A DNA stretch of 64,000 nt from Aureimonas phyllosphaerae (lineage in GTDB: Bacteria > Pseudomonadota > Alphaproteobacteria > Rhizobiales > Rhizobiaceae). The position numbers and the translations under genes were made by a program. The first letter of the stretch is position 1, and each line of letters opens with the position of its first letter. This document shows positions 1 to 8,227 of the stretch, one piece after another. The notes under the pieces were generated by a model that searched no databases, was not told the origin of the DNA, and was given only the letters and a program-made list of their open reading frames with translations. Where the stretch lies: the NCBI RefSeq assembly GCF_900113065.1, contig NZ_FOOA01000009.1, forward strand, positions 105,756 through 169,755. Direction: 5' to 3'.

Positions 1-26
1 GCCGGACGGGACCGGAGCCGGATCGC

Positions 27-299
27 ATGCGCAAGAAGCCCCACCGATCGCCACGTCGCCCCGGAGTCGCCGGCGCCCTCCTGCGTGCCGCCCTTCTCGT
101 CGCTCCGCTCGCCGGTGCCATCGCCTTCGGGATCGCGCCGCGCGGCAGCGACCGACTGGTCGCGGCCAACGGCTCGGAAGGCATCGACACGATGACCACG
201 GGTTCGGTGTCCGCTTCGCGCTTCACCTTCGCGGTCGGAGCCGGCCCGGTCGGCGGCTGCCTTCGGGTCGGCGACGGGCGGCCGGGGGGCGCATGCTGA
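27..299 (+). CDS. Small hypothetical exported protein
   Basis: A 90-residue frame with an ATG placed nine bases after a GGAG ribosome-binding site. The N-terminus is basic and is followed by a hydrophobic stretch (about residues 15-36), so the protein is probably exported or membrane-anchored. The middle contains a TGSV-type motif common in small rhizobial proteins of unknown role. The C-terminus is Gly-rich and has two cysteines. It overlaps the start of the downstream pilin gene by seven bases, which suggests translational coupling. I do not recognise the family and infer no function. The gene could continue a pilus-related cluster lying left of the window, or it could be a spurious frame. 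Confidence 0.45.
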   Translation: MRKKPHRSPRRPGVAGALLRAALLVAPLAGAIAFGIAPRGSDRLVAANGSEGIDTMTTGSVSASRFTFAVGAGPVGGCLRVGDGRPGGAC

Positions 300-487
300 A
301 GCGCTTTCCCACGTCGTGCCGCTTTCTCGCCGACCATTCGGGCGCCACCGCCATCGAATACGGCCTGATCATCGCCCTCGTCGGGCTCGCGCTCCTGGTC
401 GGCCTCGGCAATACGAACGACAGCGTCAGCGCGATGTTCAACGACCTGATGGAAAAGGTCACCGAAGTCCTCCAGCGCAAGTCCTGA
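293..487 (+). CDS. Flp/Fap-type IVb pilin
   Basis: A 64-residue protein with the typical type IVb prepilin layout. A short basic leader ends in Gly, followed by ATAIEYGLI with Glu at mature position 5, then one hydrophobic helix (ALVGLALLVGLG) and a short polar tail. Flp pilins are cleaved by a CpaA-type prepilin peptidase and assembled by the Tad/Cpa machinery into adhesive pili. The length fits the family. A run of Gs lies just before the ATG, and the start overlaps the upstream small gene. No tad/cpa assembly genes are visible in the window, so this is either an isolated pilin or the edge of a cluster to the left. Confidence 0.9.
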   Translation: MLKRFPTSCRFLADHSGATAIEYGLIIALVGLALLVGLGNTNDSVSAMFNDLMEKVTEVLQRKS

Positions 488-494
488 CGGATCG

Positions 495-1367
495 TCAGCT
501 CTTCGGTCGCAACGCCTCCGCCAGGCTGTGCGTCGCGCTGCCGGGCTTCATGGGCTTCTGCTGGCTCTCGTGCGGCTTCCAGCCGGAGAGGTAGACGACG
601 TCGAAGGTCGCGCGCAAGCGACCGTCCGGGTCCGCGAAGCGCTCGGCATAGATGTCCGCTGCCCGGAAGAACAGCTGCCGCCCCACCGGGCGGCGCGCGC
701 GCGCGTGCAGCATGTTGCTCATGCCCATGTCGCGCAGGTCGCGCATCAGCTCGAACATCGAGGCGTAGCGCACCGTCAGCCGGTCCTGGTCGATGACCGG
801 CAGCGCGAAGCCGGCGCGCTGGAGGAGGCTGCCCGCCTCGCGCAGGTCCGCGAACGGCGCGACGCGCGGGCTGGCGCCCCCTGAGATTTCAGCCTCCGCC
901 GTCAAGAGCGAGGCGCGCAGCTCGTTCAGCGTCTCGCCGCCCAGAAGCGCGGCAAGGAACAACCCGTCCGGGCGAAGCGCTCGCCGGATCTGCACCAGAA
1001 CGCCCGGCGTGTCGTTGGTCAGGTGCAGCGAGAGCGGCGACAGGACGAGATCGACGCTCTCGTCGCGCAGGGGCAACGCCTCCTCGTCCGCGACGACCCC
1101 TTCGCCGGGGCCGAGGAAACGCGCGTCGCGCTCGATGCGCAGCAAGCGCTCGACCTGGCCGCCTTCGCCAAGCCGCGCGGCCAGCGCCCCGGTGTGGCCG
1201 GCGAGTTCCACGCCCACCGCGAACTGGCGCTGGACGAGCGACAGGCGCTCGGCAAGCTCGTCCGCCACCGCGTCGAGCAGGAACGAGGCGCCCGGTGCCG
1301 CGCGTGCCGCCGCGCGCACGCGGCGCCGGTCGATCAGCGCACGGTCGAAGGGGGCGTTGGCGGTCAT
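495..1367 (-). CDS. SAM-dependent methyltransferase (BioC/NDUFAF5-like)
   Basis: A 290-residue protein. The frame stays open far upstream, but I start it at the ATG encoding MTANAPFD, where family-like sequence begins. It opens with a helical FDRALIDRRR segment, then a class I methyltransferase fold with a post-strand segment ESVDLVLSPLSLHLTND and a C-terminal helical region (MGMSNMLHARARR). This arrangement matches the alphaproteobacterial methyltransferase/NDUFAF5-like family, which is related to BioC. Mitochondrial NDUFAF5 acts in complex I assembly, but the bacterial role is not settled. It is divergent from comF, with 111 bp between the two starts. The tail ends eight bases after the pilin stop. 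Confidence 0.8.
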   Translation of the reverse strand: MTANAPFDRALIDRRRVRAAARAAPGASFLLDAVADELAERLSLVQRQFAVGVELAGHTGALAARLGEGGQVERLLRIERDARFLGPGEGVVADEEALPLRDESVDLVLSPLSLHLTNDTPGVLVQIRRALRPDGLFLAALLGGETLNELRASLLTAEAEISGGASPRVAPFADLREAGSLLQRAGFALPVIDQDRLTVRYASMFELMRDLRDMGMSNMLHARARRPVGRQLFFRAADIYAERFADPDGRLRATFDVVYLSGWKPHESQQKPMKPGSATHSLAEALRPKS

Positions 1368-1478
1368 TGTCGGGCTCCAGGTCTCGAAGCGGGGCAAGGG
1401 GCTTGTGGCCGGCTCGCCGGGGAGTATCGTCGGTGGCGGCGCATGGGAAGCGCCAGAGGAGAAGACGGGGTGGGGGCG

Positions 1479-2234
1479 ATGGGCATGGATCTCGTCTGGC
1501 GCGGCCTGTCCCGTGTCGCAGGGCCGATCGGTCGGCTCATCTATCCGCCGGTCTGTGCCGGTTGCGGCGCCGCGCTCGCACGGGCGCCGGCCGTCTGCTC
1601 GCAGTGCTGGCGTTCGCTGCGCTTCATCGAGCGTCCCTATTGCGAGGTGCTGGGCCTTCCCTTCTCCTACGATCTCGGACGCGGCTTCCTGTCGGCGGAA
1701 GCGATCGCCGACCCGCCGGTATTCGCGCGTCTGCGGGCCGCCCTCGTCTACGAGACGCTCGCCGCGCGCATGGTCGCGTCGTTGAAATACGCCGACCGGG
1801 CCGATCTCGTTCCGCTGATGGCGGCCTGGATGCGACGGGCCGGCGAGGAGGCGATCGCAGCCAGCGACCTCGTTGTGCCGGTGCCGCTCCACGCGCGGCG
1901 TCTTATGCGCCGACGCTTCAACCAGTCCGCCGAGCTCGCCCGCGCGATCGCCCGCGCCGAGCGTCTTGCCTACGCGCCCATGAGCCTCCGGCGGCGACGC
2001 GCGACGCGCAGCCAGGTCGGCCTCGGACCGGACGAACGGCGCGAGAACGTGCGCGGCGCATTCGAGGTGCCCGCCGCCCAGAGCGGCACCGTGCGCGGCC
2101 GGCGCGTCCTTCTCGTCGACGACGTCTACACGACCGGCGCGACGGTCTCGGCGGCGACGCTCGCGCTGAAGCGCGCGGGCGCCGCCGAGGTCAGCGTCCT
2201 CGTCTTCGCCAGGGTTGCGGCGGGCGGCGGATGA
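1479..2234 (+). CDS. comF: ComF family phosphoribosyltransferase-like protein
   Basis: A 251-residue ComF/GntX-like protein. The N-terminus holds a four-cysteine zinc-binding element (CAGCG then CSQCW). The C-terminus carries the PRPP-binding loop RRVLLVDDVYTTGAT of type I phosphoribosyltransferases. ComF is needed for DNA uptake in some bacteria, but it is widely conserved in species not known to be competent. I chose the ATG at 1479 because it gives the usual family length and follows a G-rich stretch. An in-frame ATG at 1443 would add 12 residues. It heads a plus-strand run comF-grxC-nitrilase-DUF1178-DUF1289, a common rhizobial order. Confidence 0.9.
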   Translation: MGMDLVWRGLSRVAGPIGRLIYPPVCAGCGAALARAPAVCSQCWRSLRFIERPYCEVLGLPFSYDLGRGFLSAEAIADPPVFARLRAALVYETLAARMVASLKYADRADLVPLMAAWMRRAGEEAIAASDLVVPVPLHARRLMRRRFNQSAELARAIARAERLAYAPMSLRRRRATRSQVGLGPDERRENVRGAFEVPAAQSGTVRGRRVLLVDDVYTTGATVSAATLALKRAGAAEVSVLVFARVAAGGG

Positions 2235-2272
2235 CCGCATATCAGCGCGTCGCCTGAAGTTTCGAGGACGCC

Positions 2273-2530
2273 ATGCCCCCCGTCACCATCTATACCCGAC
2301 AGTTCTGCGGCTACTGCGCGCGCGCCAAGGATCTCCTGACCCGCAAGGGCGTCGCCTTCGAGGAGAAGGACGCGACCGTCGAGCCGTCCTTTCGGCAGGA
2401 GATGATGAGCCGCGCCCCCGGCAGCTCCACCTTCCCGCAGATCTTCATCGGCGACCGGCACGTCGGCGGCTGCGACGATCTCCACGCGCTGGACCGGGCC
2501 GGCAAGCTCGATCCGATGCTGGCCGGCTGA
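2273..2530 (+). CDS. grxC: Glutaredoxin 3
   Basis: An 85-residue glutaredoxin with the dithiol active site CGYC near the N-terminus, the TFPQIFIG cis-proline segment that binds glutathione, and the GGCDDL motif before the last helix. It reduces protein disulfides and glutathione mixed disulfides using glutathione in the cytoplasm. Length and motifs match GrxC. It lies 38 bp after comF and 11 bp before the nitrilase-family gene, so the three are probably co-transcribed. Confidence 0.95.
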   Translation: MPPVTIYTRQFCGYCARAKDLLTRKGVAFEEKDATVEPSFRQEMMSRAPGSSTFPQIFIGDRHVGGCDDLHALDRAGKLDPMLAG

Positions 2531-2541
2531 GGACCCACGCG

Positions 2542-3402
2542 ATGACGACGTTCAAGGCCGCCGTGGTGCAGATGCGCTCCGGCGAGGATCCCGCCCGCAA
2601 CATCGAGGCGATGGAGGCGCTGGTCGCGGACGCTGCGGCACGCGGCGCGCAGTTCGTGCAGACGCCGGAGATGACCGGCATCCTCTGCCGCGACCGCGAG
2701 CGGTTCCGCTCGCACCTGAAGCCCGCGGACAGCGATCCGGTGGTCGCCGCCGCCAGAGCGCTGGCGCGCCGGCATGCGATCGTCCTCCATCTCGGCTCGA
2801 CGGCGGTCGACGCCGGCGACGGGATGGCGGCCAACCGCGCCTTCCTGTTCGGGCCGGACGGCGGGACGATCGAGACCTACGACAAGATCCACATGTTCGA
2901 CGTCGACCTCGACGGCGGCGAAAGCTGGCGCGAGTCGGCGACCTACCTGCCGGGCACCCGCTCGGGGCTCGCCGACGTGCGCTTTGCGGACGGCACGGCG
3001 CGGATCGGCTTTGCGGTCTGCTACGACATGCGCTTTCCCGAGCTCTTCCGGGCCGAGGCGCTGGCCGGTGCCGAGGTACTGACGGCGCCCGCCGCCTTCA
3101 CGCGCCAGACCGGCGAGGCGCACTGGCACGTCCTCCTGCGTGCCCGCGCGATCGAGAACAACTGCTTCATGATCGCCGCCGCGCAAGGTGGGCGCCACGA
3201 GGACGGGCGCGAGACCTTCGGCCACTCGCTGATCTCGGACCCCTGGGGCCGGATCATTGCCGAGGTGAAGGGCGACGAGCCGGGCGTGGCGCTGGCGACG
3301 GTCGATACCGAACTCGTCGGCAGCGTGCGCGCCAAGATCCCCAACCTCAAGAACCGCCGGCCCTTCGAGGCGCCGGCGGTGCGCGCGACCGCAGAGGCAT
3401 GA
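2542..3402 (+). CDS. Carbon-nitrogen hydrolase (Nit/amidase family)
   Basis: A 286-residue nitrilase-superfamily enzyme. The Glu-Lys-Cys triad is visible as Glu in the PEM segment near residue 45, Lys in the YDKIHMFD motif, and Cys in FAVCYDMRFPE. The closest functional type is the NIT2/deaminated-glutathione amidase group, but the exact amide substrate cannot be read from sequence. The gene begins 11 bp after grxC. Its stop overlaps the next start in an ATGA arrangement, which indicates translational coupling with DUF1178. Confidence 0.92.
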   Translation: MTTFKAAVVQMRSGEDPARNIEAMEALVADAAARGAQFVQTPEMTGILCRDRERFRSHLKPADSDPVVAAARALARRHAIVLHLGSTAVDAGDGMAANRAFLFGPDGGTIETYDKIHMFDVDLDGGESWRESATYLPGTRSGLADVRFADGTARIGFAVCYDMRFPELFRAEALAGAEVLTAPAAFTRQTGEAHWHVLLRARAIENNCFMIAAAQGGRHEDGRETFGHSLISDPWGRIIAEVKGDEPGVALATVDTELVGSVRAKIPNLKNRRPFEAPAVRATAEA

Positions 3403-3854
3403 TCCGCTACGCCCTTCGCTGCCGGGACTGCGGGCACGGGTTCGACGGCTGGTTCCGCTCCTCCGCCGATTTCGAGGCGCAGGGCGCGCGCAAGCTGCTC
3501 GCCTGCCCGGTCTGCGAAGGGCACGGCGTCGAAAAGGCGCTGATGAGCCCGGCCGTCGCGGCGGCGCCCGAACCGGGTCGCACACCGGGCCACGCGCCGG
3601 GCGGTGCGGTGACGAGCGCGCCCGTCGGCGAGGCGGCCGAACTCTACCGCCAGCTGCAGGACATGGCCCGCAAGGTCCGCAATGAGGGACACTATGTCGG
3701 CGCCGGCTTCGCCGAGGAGGCCCGGCGCATCCACTACGGCGAGGCGGAGGGCCGGCAGATCTACGGCGAGGCGAGCGGCCAGGAGGTGCGCGGCCTCCTC
3801 GAGGAAGGCATCGCCGCCCTGCCGCTGCCGCCGCTTCCCGAAGACAAGAACTGA
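3399..3854 (+). CDS. DUF1178 family protein
   Basis: A 151-residue protein starting MIRYALRCRDCGHGFDGWF. It has a CxxC pair at the N-terminus and a second CPVCEGHG pair around residue 45, so a small zinc ribbon is likely. The middle is Ala/Pro-rich. The C-terminal half is helical and contains GHYVGAGFAEEARRIHYGE, characteristic of DUF1178 in alphaproteobacteria. Function is unknown. It overlaps the hydrolase gene by four bases and is followed at 18 bp by the first DUF1289 gene. Confidence 0.92.
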   Translation: MIRYALRCRDCGHGFDGWFRSSADFEAQGARKLLACPVCEGHGVEKALMSPAVAAAPEPGRTPGHAPGGAVTSAPVGEAAELYRQLQDMARKVRNEGHYVGAGFAEEARRIHYGEAEGRQIYGEASGQEVRGLLEEGIAALPLPPLPEDKN

Positions 3855-3872
3855 ACCGACGGATCGACCGAC

Positions 3873-4166
3873 ATGGCCAAGACCTTTGCCAAGGCGCCGA
3901 GCCCCTGCGTCTCCGTCTGCAAGTTCAAGATCGAGGGGCAGTGCATCGCCTGCCGGATGACGAAGCCCGAGAAGAAGCGGTTCAAGCGGCTGGAGGGCAA
4001 GGGCGAGAAGCGCGCCTTTCTCGCGATGCTGAGCGAGCGGCTGCAGGCGGCGGGCCGCTACGCCTATTGGTCGCGCATGTATCGCCGCCGCTGCGAGAAG
4101 AAGGGACGGCCCTGTCCGCTCGACAAGCTGGAAGCCGACCTCGACACGGGGGCCGAGGCTGCCTAA
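3873..4166 (+). CDS. DUF1289 cysteine-rich protein, copy 1
   Basis: A 97-residue protein with the DUF1289 signature SPCVSVCKFKIEGQCIACRMT: cysteines at residues 12, 16, 24 and 27 form a likely metal-binding cluster. A further pair, Cys74 and Cys81 (CPLD), lies in the C-terminal helix region. A basic central helix (KKRFKRLEGKGEKR) separates them. DUF1289 proteins are often annotated as Fe-S proteins, without firm biochemical proof. It is immediately followed by a second member of the family with the same cysteine spacing. Confidence 0.9.
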   Translation: MAKTFAKAPSPCVSVCKFKIEGQCIACRMTKPEKKRFKRLEGKGEKRAFLAMLSERLQAAGRYAYWSRMYRRRCEKKGRPCPLDKLEADLDTGAEAA

Positions 4167-4197
4167 CTCCAGGGTCCTGGACCCCGAGGACCCATCC

Positions 4198-4479
4198 ATG
4201 AGCTTATCGCCAGCCTGGGCGGATGCCCCGAGCCCCTGCGTCGACGTGTGCAAGTACAAGCGCGCGGGGCGCTGCGTCGGCTGCATGATGACCAAGATGG
4301 AGAAGGACTCCTTCCCCCATTCGGGCAGCGCCGAGCGCAAGCGCGCCTTCTTCCAGGCGCTGCTCGAGCGCCTGCGCGCCGAGCACAAGAACCCCGCCTT
4401 CTGGGCGATCGCCTATCGTCGCAAGTGCAGCCAGGAAGGCGTGCCCTGTCCGCTCGACGAGGAGGACGGCGACCTCTGA
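4198..4479 (+). CDS. DUF1289 cysteine-rich protein, copy 2
   Basis: A 93-residue paralogue of the preceding gene. It shares the pattern SPCxxVCKYKxxGRCxxC (Cys14, Cys18, Cys26, Cys29) and the C-terminal pair Cys77/Cys84 in YRRKC...CPLD. The two copies differ mainly in the N-terminal tail and in charge: copy 1 is more basic, copy 2 ends in an acidic tail. The 31-bp gap and shared strand suggest one transcript, closed by the strong terminator just downstream. Function is unknown. Confidence 0.88.
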   Translation: MSLSPAWADAPSPCVDVCKYKRAGRCVGCMMTKMEKDSFPHSGSAERKRAFFQALLERLRAEHKNPAFWAIAYRRKCSQEGVPCPLDEEDGDL

Positions 4480-4488
4480 CCCCATACG

Positions 4489-4524
4489 AAAAAGACCCGC
4501 CGGATCGCTCCGGCGGGTCTTTTT
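4489..4524. terminator. Bidirectional intrinsic terminator
   Basis: A perfect GC-rich stem (GACCCGCCGGA / TCCGGCGGGTC) with a four-base loop is flanked by five As on the left and five Ts on the right. It can end both the rightward DUF1289 transcript and the leftward dps transcript, which converge here. Confidence 0.92.
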
Positions 4525-4541
4525 ATCGAAGAGTCGATCGC

Positions 4542-5024
4542 TCAGGCGGCGGTCGACTTGAGATGGGCGCGCAGCATCCAGGCGAACTTGTCGTGCTTCT
4601 CGATGCGGCCGGTCGCCATGTCGTTGGTCGCCCAGTCGCCGTGCTCCTCGGCGACCTGCGCCAGCGAGGACAGCGTCGAGGACAGCGTCTCCTGATCCTT
4701 CATCAGGACCTCGATCATCGTCTTGGCGTCGGTGCGACCGTCATGCTCCTCGACGGCGCTGCGCTCGAGATAGACCGAGAAGCGGCCTTCCGCATGGGCG
4801 TCGAAGGCCTTGATGCGCTCGGCCAGAAGGTCCTGCGCCTCGAAGTGATCCTCGTAGATCTCCTGGAACAGCTCGTGCAGCGAGCCGAAGCTCATGCCGG
4901 TGACGTTCCAGTGGAAGTTCTGCGCCTTGAGCGTCTCGATGGCAGTCTCGGCGAGCGCCTGCGTCAGGCCGTTGACGATCTCTTCCTTGGCGCTCGGTTC
5001 GATCTTGGCGGCAACCAGACCCAT
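4542..5024 (-). CDS. dps: Dps family ferritin-like DNA-protection protein
   Basis: A 160-residue Dps. The ferroxidase residues fit the family spacing exactly: His38 in NFHWNVTG, His50 in LHELF, Asp65 and Glu69 in AQDLLAERI. Dps forms a 12-subunit shell that oxidises and stores iron and protects DNA in starvation or peroxide stress. The start is fixed by an AGGAGA ribosome-binding site just upstream. The N-terminal tail is short, so DNA binding by a basic tail is not obvious. The upstream region carries two palindromes resembling Fur-family (Irr) operators and a good sigma-70 promoter, so iron-dependent control is likely. Confidence 0.95.
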   Translation of the reverse strand: MGLVAAKIEPSAKEEIVNGLTQALAETAIETLKAQNFHWNVTGMSFGSLHELFQEIYEDHFEAQDLLAERIKAFDAHAEGRFSVYLERSAVEEHDGRTDAKTMIEVLMKDQETLSSTLSSLAQVAEEHGDWATNDMATGRIEKHDKFAWMLRAHLKSTAA

Positions 5025-5084
5025 GATGCTTCTCCTGAGGTTTGCGGTTTCAACGCGTGGGCTTGCCCACGGGTTGCGAGGGCG

Positions 5085-5106
5085 AATTGGAATGGTTCCA
5101 AACTAG
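5085..5106 (-). promoter_or_regulatory. Irr/Fur-type operator-like palindrome, proximal to dps
   Basis: TTGGAA-TGG-TTCCAA is a 15-bp inverted repeat centred near 5094 and followed by ACTAG. Read toward dps it is TTTGGAA-CCA-TTCCAA, close to the ICE/Irr-box pattern TTTAGAA-N3-TTCTAAA known from Rhizobiales. It overlaps the proposed -10 element of the dps promoter, which would suit repression. The assignment to Irr is inference. Confidence 0.65.
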
Positions 5107-5128
5107 ACGCGATGGCGACCCGTTTCAA
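5100..5128 (-). promoter_or_regulatory. Candidate sigma-70 promoter for dps
   Basis: Reading the minus strand, a TTGAAA -35 hexamer (5128-5123) is separated by exactly 17 bases from a TAGTTT -10-like hexamer (5105-5100). The transcript would start about 70 bases ahead of the dps ATG. The -10 overlaps the proximal palindrome, and the distal palindrome sits just upstream of the -35. Confidence 0.6.
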
Positions 5129-5134
5129 GCCTTC

Positions 5135-5154
5135 TTTGAATCATTCTAAACTAG
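5135..5154 (-). promoter_or_regulatory. Irr/Fur-type operator-like palindrome, distal to dps
   Basis: TTTGAA-TCA-TTCTAAA centred near 5142 is a near-perfect inverted repeat. Read toward dps it is TTTAGAA-TGA-TTCAAA, one mismatch from the ICE/Irr-box pattern. Like the proximal copy it is bordered by CTAG, so CTAGTTTrGAA recurs in direct orientation 48 bp apart. Confidence 0.65.
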
Positions 5155-5263
5155 CAAGTGGACGACGCGGGTCTGCGTCTCCATGTGGGGCACGCCGGAG
5201 CGGATGCGCGATCGGGCGCTGCCGCAGGAGGAAACAGGAAGAGGCGGGATGAAGCGCATCCCG

Positions 5264-5292
5264 AAAAGGCCGACCGTATGGACGGGGTCGGC
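5264..5292 (-). terminator. Intrinsic terminator after the minus-strand hypothetical gene
   Basis: On the minus strand GGCCGACC and GGTCGGCC form an 8-bp stem around a nine-base loop, followed by TTTT. It lies 14 bp past the stop of the 158-residue gene. Confidence 0.75.
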
Positions 5293-5305
5293 CGGGGCGC
5301 ATCGG

Positions 5306-5782
5306 TCAGGCGGCGTCCAGCGCGCGGACCATGGCCGCGGACAGGAAGCGCATCCAGCGCCGCGCCGATGGGGCGACGCGCCACGCGACGAGGGCGCCCG
5401 CCGCCGCGTCCTGCCCGTCGCGGCAGGCGGCAACGAGGCGCAGGAGCCAGGATTCGTCGTCGCTGACCGACACGGCGCCCGGGCGATAGATCACCATCTC
5501 CGACGACGCCCGCTCGGACAGGCCGCGGAAGAACACGGTGGCGAGGCGGTCGAGCGAGGCGGTGGGCTGGCCGGCGAGGATGTAGCAGGCGCGCTCGAGA
5601 TCGGCGCGCGGGGCGAGCTGCGAGCGCAGCGCCAGCCAGCGCAGGCGCTCGAGGTCGAGCCGCTGGTCGTCCGTCAGGGTGCGGGCGACATGGATGCGCT
5701 CGGCAGTCGGGCAACGCGGAAAGGCGACGACCCGGCGATCCTCGTCGGAGGGAAGGGCAAGCCGCGCGAGGGATGCTGACAT
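5306..5782 (-). CDS. Conserved hypothetical protein, helical
   Basis: A 158-residue, Ala/Arg/Leu-rich protein predicted to be almost all helix, with no signal peptide or clear membrane segment. Features include a PRCPTAERIHVARTLTDDQRLDLERLRW segment (residues 22-49) and a SERASSEMVIYRPG turn. I do not recognise a named domain. A dedicated terminator follows the stop, and the gene lies between dps and ubiG on the same strand with 115 bp to ubiG, so it is probably its own transcription unit. Codon composition matches its neighbours. Confidence 0.65.
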   Translation of the reverse strand: MSASLARLALPSDEDRRVVAFPRCPTAERIHVARTLTDDQRLDLERLRWLALRSQLAPRADLERACYILAGQPTASLDRLATVFFRGLSERASSEMVIYRPGAVSVSDDESWLLRLVAACRDGQDAAAGALVAWRVAPSARRWMRFLSAAMVRALDAA

Positions 5783-5897
5783 CGAGAATTCCCGGCCTTC
5801 GCCGCGCCCGAAGGCCCGGCGACCTTAAACCTGACTTTCAACGGAAGCATTCCCTACCAGATCGCCGTCGCGACCGGAAGAGGGGGTCGGTTCCGCT

Positions 5898-6650
5898 TCA
5901 GGGTCGGCGGTAGAGGACCATATAGTTGACGTCCATGTCGCGCGAGCGGCGCCAGGCGTCGGCCAGCGGGTGGTAGACGACGCCGGTCTGGTCGATCCGC
6001 GTGAAGCCTTCCGCGCCGAGCGGCGCGTCGATCTCGCCGGGGCGGACGAGCTTGGCATATTCGTGCGTGCCCTTGGGCAGCCAGCCGAGAACGTATTCCG
6101 CACCGACGATGGCGAAGGTCAGCGCCTTCATCGTGCGGTTGATCGTGGCGACGAAGATGAGGCCGCCCGGCTTCACCATGCGCGCGGCCGAGGTGAGGAA
6201 GTAGTTCACGTCCGAGACGTGCTCGACGACCTCGAGCGCCAGCACGACGTCGAAGCGCTCGCCGGCCGCTTCCAGCGCTTCCGCGGTCTCGGCGCGGTAG
6301 TCCACCGCAACGCCGCTTTCCGCCGCGTGGAGACGCGCCACCTCGATGTTGGTGACTGAGGCGTCGGCGCCCACGACCTCGGCGCCGAGGCGCGCGAGCG
6401 GCTCGGAGATCAGCCCGCCGCCGCAGCCGATGTCGAGCATCCGCAGGCCCTCGAAAGGCTTCAGCGAATGGAGGTCCCGTCCGAAGTTGAGGCCGACCTG
6501 CTCGCGGATATAGGCAAGGCGCACCGGGTTGAACTTGTGCAGCGGCTTGAACTTGCCACGCGGGTTCCACCATTCGGCGGCGAGCTTCGAGAAGCGCTCG
6601 ACCTCGCCGGCGTCGATCGTGGTCTGCCGTGCCTCGCTCATGGTGCTCAT
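5898..6650 (-). CDS. ubiG: Ubiquinone biosynthesis O-methyltransferase
   Basis: A 250-residue enzyme. The N-terminus has the UbiG signature [29 protein letters not shown]. Next comes the SAM-binding loop [19 protein letters not shown], then the LALEVVEHV motif. UbiG carries out both O-methylations in ubiquinone synthesis. The start chosen is MSTMSEARQ; the second Met (6641) is equally possible, and the frame stays open further upstream without family similarity. It is divergent from lysC, the arrangement usual in Rhizobiales. Confidence 0.95.
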   Translation of the reverse strand: MSTMSEARQTTIDAGEVERFSKLAAEWWNPRGKFKPLHKFNPVRLAYIREQVGLNFGRDLHSLKPFEGLRMLDIGCGGGLISEPLARLGAEVVGADASVTNIEVARLHAAESGVAVDYRAETAEALEAAGERFDVVLALEVVEHVSDVNYFLTSAARMVKPGGLIFVATINRTMKALTFAIVGAEYVLGWLPKGTHEYAKLVRPGEIDAPLGAEGFTRIDQTGVVYHPLADAWRRSRDMDVNYMVLYRRP

Positions 6651-6882
6651 CCGTTGCCCAAAAAATCGCGTTGGCCGGGCATGTTCCGCCCGGCCGCGGG
6701 AAGTCAAGCGCGACAGGGTGGCCCGCCTCGCCTTGCGCTCCACCACCGCTTCGGCTAACCGAGGCCGCTCGCCGTGCCGATCGGGGACCGGCATCGAAGC
6801 GGGCACTCGTGTTCCCTCCTAAATGGACGGGCACGCCCGCAGAGCGAACGGCGGGCGGCCCGCTCGACATCGGTCTGAAGTC

Positions 6883-8136
6883 ATGGCGCGTCTCGTTCTC
6901 AAATTCGGCGGCACCTCCGTCGCCGACATCGACCGGATCCGGAACGTCGCGCGCCACGTCAAACGCGAGGTGGACGCCGGCCATCAGGTGGCCGTGGTCG
7001 TCTCGGCGATGTCGGGCAAGACCAACGAACTCGTCGGCTGGTGCACGCAGGCCTCCGCCATGCACGACGCGCGCGAGTACGACGCGGTGGTAGCCTCCGG
7101 CGAGCAGGTGACGGCGGGTCTCCTCGCCATCACGCTGCAGCAGATGGGCATCAACGCCCGCTCCTGGCAGGGCTGGCAGATCCCGATCCGCACCGACGGC
7201 GCCCACGCCTCGGCGCGCATCCAGGAAATCGACGGCTCGGAGATCGTACGCCGCTTCGGCGAGGGGCAGGTCGCCGTGATCGCCGGCTTCCAGGGGCTGG
7301 CGCCCGACAACCGCATCGCGACGCTCGGGCGCGGCGGCTCGGACACGTCGGCCGTGGCGGTCGCCGCGGCGCTGAAGGCCGACCGCTGCGACATCTACAC
7401 CGACGTCGACGGCGTCTACACCACCGACCCCCGCATCGAGCCCAAGGCCCGGCGCATGGCCCGCGTCTCCTTCGAGGAGATGCTCGAGATGGCCTCGCTC
7501 GGCGCCAAGGTGCTGCAGGTGCGCTCGGTCGAGCTCGCCATGGTCCACAAGGTGCGCACCTTCGTGCGGTCCTCCTTCGAGGACCCCGACGCGCCGGGCA
7601 TGGGCGACTTCCTAAACCCTCCGGGGACTCTTATTTGCGACGAGGATGAAATCGTGGAACAGCAGGTCGTCACCGGCATCGCCTACGCCAAGGACGAGGC
7701 GCAGATCTCGCTGCGCCGCGTCGAGGACCAGCCGGGCGTGGCCGCCGCCATCTTCGGGCCGCTGGCCGATGCCGGCGTCAACGTCGACATGATCGTGCAG
7801 AACGTCTCGGAGGACGGCACGCGCACCGACATGACCTTCACCGTGCCGGCCGGCGACCTCGCCAAGGCGACGCAGGTGATCGAGGGCGCGAAGGCCGAGA
7901 TGCGCTTCGACGTCGTCCAGTCCGAGCGCGGCCTCACCAAGGTCTCGGTGATCGGCATCGGCATGCGCTCGCACACCGGCGTCGCCGCCACGGCCTTCAA
8001 GGCGCTCGCGGGACGCGGCATCAACATCCGCGCCATCACCACCTCGGAGATCAAGATCTCGATCCTGATCGACGGCGAGTATACCGAACTGGCGGTGCGC
8101 ACCTTGCATTCCGTCTACGGTCTCGACAAAGCTTGA
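6883..8136 (+). CDS. lysC: Aspartate kinase
   Basis: A 417-residue monofunctional aspartokinase, catalysing the first step from aspartate to lysine, threonine and methionine. The kinase domain begins [13 protein letters not shown] and includes [16 protein letters not shown] and the [10 protein letters not shown] loop. Two ACT domains follow from about residue 265 ([22 protein letters not shown] and [21 protein letters not shown]), so feedback control by lysine/threonine is expected. I start at [10 protein letters not shown]; the longer in-frame extension has no family match. It is divergent from ubiG. Confidence 0.96.
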   Translation: MARLVLKFGGTSVADIDRIRNVARHVKREVDAGHQVAVVVSAMSGKTNELVGWCTQASAMHDAREYDAVVASGEQVTAGLLAITLQQMGINARSWQGWQIPIRTDGAHASARIQEIDGSEIVRRFGEGQVAVIAGFQGLAPDNRIATLGRGGSDTSAVAVAAALKADRCDIYTDVDGVYTTDPRIEPKARRMARVSFEEMLEMASLGAKVLQVRSVELAMVHKVRTFVRSSFEDPDAPGMGDFLNPPGTLICDEDEIVEQQVVTGIAYAKDEAQISLRRVEDQPGVAAAIFGPLADAGVNVDMIVQNVSEDGTRTDMTFTVPAGDLAKATQVIEGAKAEMRFDVVQSERGLTKVSVIGIGMRSHTGVAATAFKALAGRGINIRAITTSEIKISILIDGEYTELAVRTLHSVYGLDKA

Positions 8137-8227
8137 GCCGGCGGCGCCAAAGGGGCGCCCGAATCTCCTCCGGCCCGATCGAACCGTCGGGCCGGGACCG
8201 ACCGCAGACCGACGGAAGACGTGCCTG

